A DNA stretch of 64,000 nucleotides. Origin: Aliiroseovarius salicola (lineage in GTDB: Bacteria; Pseudomonadota; Alphaproteobacteria; Rhodobacterales; Rhodobacteraceae). Positions 61,667 through 64,000 of this stretch are shown here, in pieces (positions within the stretch are counted from its first letter, which is position 1; every line of letters begins with the position of its first letter). The notes under the pieces are model-generated. The model made no database searches and had not been told where the DNA came from. It saw nothing but the letters and a program-made list of their open reading frames with translations. The stretch covers positions 124,001 to 188,000 of the forward strand of contig NZ_JAQIIO010000005.1 of assembly GCF_027891095.1 (NCBI RefSeq), in the 5' to 3' direction. The position numbers and the translations under genes are program-made.

Positions 61667-63896
61667 ACCACATTCCACAGATGGTCTTCTAAAGGCCTCC
61701 GATAGCCTTGAACGCGAAAATGAAAAACTCAAGGTGATCGTCGACAAGCTGATGTCGCGTGTTGAGCGCGAGACAGTGGACCGCGCGCAGGGTTTTATGC
61801 ATTTCGAGCGAGCAATTGCCTTGGAAGGTGAAGTGCAACAACGCACGCACAAACTCGAAGAAGCGCTTGATGTGCTCCATGCAACCAATGCAACGCTTGC
61901 GGTTGCTCAGCGGGAAGCCGAAAAAGCCAGACGAGATCTCTCAACATCAGTTGAATCTATTCAGGAAGGATTTGCGATCTTCGACGCCAACGAGAAGCTC
62001 GTGATGAAAAACTCGCGCTTCTCAGCCTTGTTCGAGGATGTCGTAAGTGAGATCAAACGGGGGATCAGCTTCGAAGACTACATCCGCCTGACCGCAAGCA
62101 GCGAGCATTTCTTCCGGCCGAAAAACCTGTCAGTGGAAAATTGGGTCAATCGGCGGATCGAGGTTCACAAAAGCAATTCTGTGAACTTCACACTCGAACT
62201 TAAAAATGACCTCTGGCTGCAAATCAGCGAGCAAAGCACCCCCGATGGGGGCACCATCGTCCTGCAAACCGACATCACCGACCACACGCGCCTTGAGCGA
62301 GAGGAGCGTGCAAAAATTCTGGATCAACAAGCAAAGATCGTCAAAGCGACGCTCGAACACATTGAACAGGGCGTTCTGATCTTCGATGCGGATTGCAAAC
62401 TTGTTGAGTGGAACCATGCAGCCATTGAAATCCTGAAAATACCCCGCCGCCTGGCACGTGCCGGAATGCGTTTGACCAGGTTCGAACATCTGTTTGTGCC
62501 GGGCTTTGTATTCTTCGCAGATAACCAGCCGCAGGTCGTGTTTGAATGGGCCTGTTTCGGGAAAGGGCGTGAAGTTCTACGTTGTGAATTAGAAGCCGTG
62601 AATGGCTTCCAATACGATGTGATGGGGCAGGAAATGGCGGACGGGTCTTTCCTGGTCTCCTTTAACGATGTCACCAAATTACGTCAGACCTACAAAGATC
62701 TGCATCAGGTCAACGAAACACTGGAACAGCGTGTTGTTGAACGAACCGACGAACTACGCGCTGCCCGTGATTTCGCAGAGCGTGCAAACGCGTCGAAATC
62801 GCGTTTCGTTGCAGCTGCCAGCCATGACTTGCTGCAGCCGGTGAATGCCGCAAAACTGTTCATTTCATCCCTGGAGCACACAGAGCTCGACCAGAAGCAG
62901 AACTCGATCGTAGGAAGAATATCAAAGAGTTTTCAATCAGTTGAGTCGATATTGGGTGCCCTACTGGATATTTCAAAGCTGGATTCCGGGCAGGTCAACC
63001 TCAATATTTCTGACTTTTCGCTGGATCAGATATTTGACCGGCTACTGGATGAGTTTTCTGACGCCGCAGCGGAAAAGGGGTTGAAACTGACAGTTGTACG
63101 CTCGTCGGCGCGTGTAAACTCTGATCCGGTTTATTTGCGCCGCATCCTGCAAAATCTTGTTTCAAATGCGATCAGATATACCGACACGGGTCGGGTATTG
63201 GTCGGCGTTCGCCACCACGCCGACAGGCTTGATGTGCATGTGATCGACACTGGCATCGGTATTGCACCCGAGGAGCAAGAGCTCGTATTCAAAGAATTTC
63301 ACAGATCCGATCCAAGCCAGTCCTCGGAATCTGCAATGGGTCTGGGGCTCGCGATCGTAGAGCGCGCCTGCCTGATGTTAGAACATGATCTGGCTTTGAC
63401 CTCAGTTGTCGGAGAAGGAACATCGATTTGTGTCACCGTCCCACATGCCAAGCAGGATGAACTTCCTGTCGACACCATAGAGCCAAACCGGGATCTCCCA
63501 AGCTCGCTCCAGAATGCTCTGATCATGGTGGTCGAAAACGATCCTTCGGTGCGCGATGCTATGGAACGAGTGCTTGAAACCTGGGGAGCTGCACCCATCA
63601 TTGCGGCCTCTCAGCAGGATGCCGAGGCGCAGATCGCCGAGCTGGGACTGATCCCGGATATATTTCTTGTAGATTACCATCTCGACGAGAACAAAAACGG
63701 GCTTGAGTTGATCAAGAACCTGCGTGCCCAGCACGGACCTTTGCTGGCCATTCTGCTGACTGCGGACCGCTCGACAGAATTGGAACGTAAAGCCCACAGC
63801 CAAGGTGTGTTTTTGCGCCACAAGCCTCTTGATATCGTGGACCTGCAAGAGCTTGTGGGAAGGCTCCTTGCACGCCGTACCCCCTCGCAGCCATAG
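61659..63896 (+). CDS. PAS-containing hybrid histidine kinase (ErcS-prime/NahK-like)
   Basis: 745 residues, no membrane segment. An N-terminal coiled coil spans about 15-95, with two PAS-like domains at about 96-210 and 230-345 (SIQEGFAIFDANEKLVMKN and HIEQGVLIFDADCKLVEWN). HisKA has His389 in AAASHDLLQPVNAAKLFIS. HATPase shows NLVSNAIRY, DTGIGIAPEE and MGLGLAIVERA. A C-terminal receiver has phospho-acceptor Asp672 in FLVDYHLDENKNG. It is coupled to the FIST gene and follows the LuxR-type regulator, its probable target. The SHDLLQPVNA box is characteristic of the NahK/ErcS-prime group. Confidence 0.9.
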   Translation: MSEPHSTDGLLKASDSLERENEKLKVIVDKLMSRVERETVDRAQGFMHFERAIALEGEVQQRTHKLEEALDVLHATNATLAVAQREAEKARRDLSTSVESIQEGFAIFDANEKLVMKNSRFSALFEDVVSEIKRGISFEDYIRLTASSEHFFRPKNLSVENWVNRRIEVHKSNSVNFTLELKNDLWLQISEQSTPDGGTIVLQTDITDHTRLEREERAKILDQQAKIVKATLEHIEQGVLIFDADCKLVEWNHAAIEILKIPRRLARAGMRLTRFEHLFVPGFVFFADNQPQVVFEWACFGKGREVLRCELEAVNGFQYDVMGQEMADGSFLVSFNDVTKLRQTYKDLHQVNETLEQRVVERTDELRAARDFAERANASKSRFVAAASHDLLQPVNAAKLFISSLEHTELDQKQNSIVGRISKSFQSVESILGALLDISKLDSGQVNLNISDFSLDQIFDRLLDEFSDAAAEKGLKLTVVRSSARVNSDPVYLRRILQNLVSNAIRYTDTGRVLVGVRHHADRLDVHVIDTGIGIAPEEQELVFKEFHRSDPSQSSESAMGLGLAIVERACLMLEHDLALTSVVGEGTSICVTVPHAKQDELPVDTIEPNRDLPSSLQNALIMVVENDPSVRDAMERVLETWGAAPIIAASQQDAEAQIAELGLIPDIFLVDYHLDENKNGLELIKNLRAQHGPLLAILLTADRSTELERKAHSQGVFLRHKPLDIVDLQELVGRLLARRTPSQP

Positions 63897-63928
63897 CGAA
63901 CCTGCAACTGCTATCGGGAACAAGAAAG

Positions 63929-63950
63929 CCCGCCTCCGAAGAGGCGGGTT
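63929..63950 (+). terminator. Terminator after the hybrid kinase
   Basis: Perfect 8-bp stem CCCGCCTC / GAGGCGGG with CGAA loop, then TTGG. Ends the regulator operon; the T-tract is short. Confidence 0.7.
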
Positions 63951-63957
63951 GGACAGT

Positions 63958-63992
63958 CTGTCACGGCAAGCGGGGAGAGAATTCCGTGACAG
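63958..63992. repeat. Inverted repeat CTGTCACGG / CCGTGACAG
   Basis: Two perfect 9-bp arms separated by 17 bases, just after the terminator at the window edge. It may be an operator for the next gene, or a hairpin; the context beyond 64000 is missing. Confidence 0.4.
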
Positions 63993-64000
63993 GTTGCGTC

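Overview
The window looks like a chromosomal (or large replicon) segment of a marine alphaproteobacterium, most likely Rhodobacterales (Roseobacter group). This is inferred from gene content: an inositol catabolic cluster under a LacI-type regulator, a prkA/yeaH/ycgB stress operon, a Hint-domain protein, a LuxI-type synthase, type I secretion, and a lanthanide-type quinoprotein alcohol dehydrogenase locus. No rRNA, tRNA, CRISPR array, insertion sequence or phage gene was seen. Most genes are moderately GC-rich. The intergenic parts of the polysaccharide region (about 32.1-32.7 kb and 45.1-45.5 kb) are clearly AT-richer.

Layout. (1) 0-12 kb: myo-inositol and related sugar uptake and catabolism. 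It holds a sugar-binding protein, a LacI regulator, two Gfo/Idh/MocA dehydrogenases and iolE on the minus strand, then iolD-iolC-iolB-aldolase on the plus strand, then a divergent fructokinase-like gene and a D-lyxose/mannose isomerase-like gene. The same 18-bp palindrome lies in both divergent promoter regions and is the likely operator. iolA and the transporter permease/ATPase are not in the window. (2) 12.6-17.5 kb: prkA, yeaH-like and spoVR/ycgB-like genes in one operon. (3) 17.6-19.2 kb: a Hint-domain protein without the usual catalytic Cys and two small genes of unknown function. (4) 19.7-26.5 kb: a signalling island with an Hpt protein, two receiver proteins with decayed GGDEF-like domains, a LuxI-type autoinducer synthase without a LuxR partner, two histidine kinases and a single-domain receiver.

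(5) 26.8-46.3 kb: surface structures. A type I secretion ABC ATPase and adaptor are followed by a Wza-like exporter, an ExoY-like priming transferase, a 1307-residue adhesin built on nearly identical 576-bp repeats, a flippase, an O-antigen-ligase/polymerase-like protein, a Wzc-like co-polymerase whose Walker A lysine is replaced by serine, two unusual kinase-like genes and a WecB/TagA/CpsF glycosyltransferase. The cluster has few glycosyltransferases for a complete polysaccharide pathway.

(6) 46.7-63.9 kb: lanthanide/PQQ alcohol oxidation. An ABC-2 exporter-type transporter with beta-propeller, Asp-rich and binding-protein partners resembles the lut/ped lanthanide system. It is followed by a c-type cytochrome, a XoxJ-like protein, ApbE, a NosR-like flavo-iron-sulfur membrane protein, an NMT1/SsuA-type ABC importer, a XoxF/ExaF-type dehydrogenase carrying the lanthanide-type Asp-x-Asp motif, and a LuxR-type response regulator, FIST protein and PAS hybrid kinase that probably control the locus. 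The most unusual parts are the LuxI/phosphorelay island, the polysaccharide cluster with its lysine-less Wzc and odd kinases, and the ApbE/NosR-like/ABC set inside the lanthanide locus.
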